From an uncultured Collinsella sp. (GTDB lineage: Bacteria; Actinomycetota; Coriobacteriia; Coriobacteriales; Coriobacteriaceae): a DNA stretch of 6,336 nucleotides. The position numbers and the translations under genes are program-made. The stretch covers positions 1 to 6,336 of the forward strand of contig URNC01000119.1 of the NCBI GenBank assembly GCA_900549065.1, read 5' to 3'. Shown one piece after another: positions 5,039 to 6,336 of this stretch. The notes under the pieces are model-generated. The model did not search any database, was not told the DNA's origin, and saw nothing but the letters and a program-made list of their open reading frames with translations. Within the stretch, counting starts at the first letter, position 1; each line of letters starts with the position of its first letter.

Positions 5039-5168
5039 GGACCTGGGCGGGCGTATGGGGCAACATCGATCGCGAGTTCCGCACGCAAAGGAGAGCACTT
5101 AACGTGCTCTCCGTCTTGCGCAGGACTGCCCGAGCAGGCGATGTTGCCCCATACGCCCGCCCAGGTCC
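5039..5168. repeat. 130-base element with perfect 30-bp inverted repeats
   Basis: The left arm (5039-5068, beginning GGACCTGGGCGG and ending CAACATCG) is the exact reverse complement of the right arm (5139-5168), with no mismatch over 30 bases. The 70-base interior holds a second hairpin, GGAGAGCAC/GTGCTCTCC (5090-5098 with 5104-5112, five-base loop), flanked by CGCAA/TTGCG (5084-5088 with 5116-5120). The whole can fold into one long rod. It begins seven bases after the pcrA stop and has no coding content. No target duplication is evident at the ends. A MITE or REPIN-like element, a strong transcript-end structure, or an RNase III target are all possible. Confidence 0.85.
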
Positions 5169-5175
5169 GCCGGGA

Positions 5176-6336
5176 TCACGACAGCTTGACGATCGGAGCA
5201 AAGCCTTTCATTAGCTTTTTGGTCTGGCCGGTCTTTTCGAATTGAACCTCGATCATGTCTCCAGCGACCGAGAGCACGGTACCCGTGCCAAAGGTCTTAT
5301 GGCTCACGGTATCGCCCGCGGCAAAGTCCTGCGATGCGCTGGCGCGATCGACCTTGCGTTCCACCGTTGGCGATACCTTGGATGACGGCTTTTTGGCTCG
5401 CGGCGCGCCCGAGCCAAAGGTCGAGGCAACACGGCCGGCGTCGGGCGAGACCCCACGATGGCGCTCGGTGCCATAAGTGCTGCCGCCAAAGAAGTCATCG
5501 AAGCTCGATCCGCTGCGCGATCCAGAGCCGCCGGTCGAGCGCGTATGCGAGCCAAACACCTTGCCGCCATACATGTCCGAGCCCATACCCGAGCCAAACG
5601 TGCCGTGACGGTCGCCGCGCTTCTCCCAGCCCGTGCCCTCAAAACCGGCAGAACCGATACCGCTAAACTCGATGTCCTCAAACGGAATCTCGTTGAGGAA
5701 GCGCGAGCGCGGGTTGGCAGAGGTCGAGCCGTAGGTGCGGCGCGTAGCGGCGTAAGTCAAGAACAGGCGCTTGCGAGCACGCGTGATGGCGACGTAGGCC
5801 AAGCGACGCTCCTCCTCGAGCTTGCCCGGATCGTCACTACCGCCAAAGTCGTGCACGTGCGGGAAGATGCCTTCCTCCATGCCGGCCACGAACACCGCCG
5901 GGAACTCCAGGCCCTTGGCGGAGTGGATGGTCATCATAGTGATGGCATGCGTCTCGCCGGCCAGGGAATCCAAGTCGGAGCGCAGAGCCAGCCACTCCAT
6001 GAGTGCAGGCAGCGCCTTGCAGGTGAGCGGGCCGTAGGTGCGCTCGATCTCGTCGGCATGTACGGCACCCACCGGCAGCTCTGTCGGCGCGGCATAGGCG
6101 TTGCCCGCGATGGCGGCAGCCAGGGCATCCTGCGGCGAGAGCGCCGGGGCCGCCAGGCTGTCGAGCGGATTGGAACCCGCGGCATCACGCGCGCCAACGA
6201 GCGCCTCAAACGAAGACACGGGCGCAGACGGGCCGGGCTCGGGCGCAGGCGCGCTCACCACAACGGGCTCCGGCTCAACGTCGGCGGGCACATCGGCAAG
6301 GACAGCAGCCTGGAAGCCGCACAGGCCGTCTATGCC
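5176..6336 (-). CDS. pcrA: ATP-dependent DNA helicase PcrA/UvrD, C-terminal part (5' end beyond window)
   Basis: Superfamily 1 3'-to-5' helicase acting in repair and in clearing stalled complexes. The frame is open to the right edge, giving 386 visible residues. A GTG at 6291 in this frame is internal, not a start, because coding continues upstream and the N-terminal Walker motifs must lie outside. Visible parts in order are a Pro/Ala-rich stretch (about 15-85), LMEWLALRSDLDSL, the helicase motif TIHSAKGLEFPAVFVAGMEEGIFPH (about 136-160, carrying the HSAKGLEF signature), and motif VI in RLAYVAITRARKRLFL (about 178-193). A Gly/Ser-rich disordered linker follows (about 225-340). The last 45 residues form the PcrA C-terminal Tudor-like domain (GDTVSHKTFGTGTVLSV, ending GFAPIVKLS), which binds RNA polymerase in Gram-positive PcrA. 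That domain favours PcrA over Rep. The gene converges on manA. Confidence 0.94.
   Translation of the reverse strand, partial: GIDGLCGFQAAVLADVPADVEPEPVVVSAPAPEPGPSAPVSSFEALVGARDAAGSNPLDSLAAPALSPQDALAAAIAGNAYAAPTELPVGAVHADEIERTYGPLTCKALPALMEWLALRSDLDSLAGETHAITMMTIHSAKGLEFPAVFVAGMEEGIFPHVHDFGGSDDPGKLEEERRLAYVAITRARKRLFLTYAATRRTYGSTSANPRSRFLNEIPFEDIEFSGIGSAGFEGTGWEKRGDRHGTFGSGMGSDMYGGKVFGSHTRSTGGSGSRSGSSFDDFFGGSTYGTERHRGVSPDAGRVASTFGSGAPRAKKPSSKVSPTVERKVDRASASQDFAAGDTVSHKTFGTGTVLSVAGDMIEVQFEKTGQTKKLMKGFAPIVKLS

Noticed and set aside
5039..5168. CRISPR repeat pair or tRNA-like gene
   Set aside because: The two copies are inverted, not direct, there is only one pair, and no cloverleaf or anticodon arm can be drawn.

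Overview
The window looks like a chromosomal segment from a GC-rich member of the Coriobacteriia (Actinomycetota), probably Collinsella or a close relative. This is inferred from protein style, a family II pyrophosphatase, an Ala/Gly/Ser-rich PcrA and overall composition; no rRNA or other marker is present to prove it. Two genes run off the window edges.

Layout: nhaA (Na+/H+ antiporter, minus, cut by the left edge); a 267-base gap with two minus-strand intrinsic terminators and a structured stretch between them; ppaC (manganese-dependent family II inorganic pyrophosphatase, minus); a 166-base gap with a small repeat and hairpin; a ROK-family glucokinase (minus); a 336-base AT-rich divergent control region rich in symmetric sites; a GntR/UTRA (HutC-type) regulator with a TTG start (plus); manA (class I mannose-6-phosphate isomerase, plus); a 281-base convergent gap with a terminator hairpin and a 130-base element bounded by perfect 30-bp inverted repeats; and pcrA (UvrD-type helicase C-terminal part, minus, 5' end beyond the right edge).

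The central kinase, regulator and isomerase form a plausible hexose-6-phosphate module. The kinase makes glucose-6-phosphate from free sugar, ManA converts mannose-6-phosphate to fructose-6-phosphate, and the GntR protein between them probably controls one or both sides by sensing a sugar phosphate (inference). The flanking nhaA, ppaC and pcrA genes are housekeeping.

The most interesting material is non-coding: (1) a possible attenuated, structured leader in front of nhaA; (2) the 130-base long inverted repeat next to the pcrA stop codon; (3) two hairpins with different stems but the same GGACAGGTT core in the loop, one just after the kinase stop and one in front of the kinase; and (4) TCGGTTCG sites spaced exactly 20 bp apart in the divergent region. 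No tRNA, rRNA, CRISPR array, transposase or complete insertion sequence was seen.
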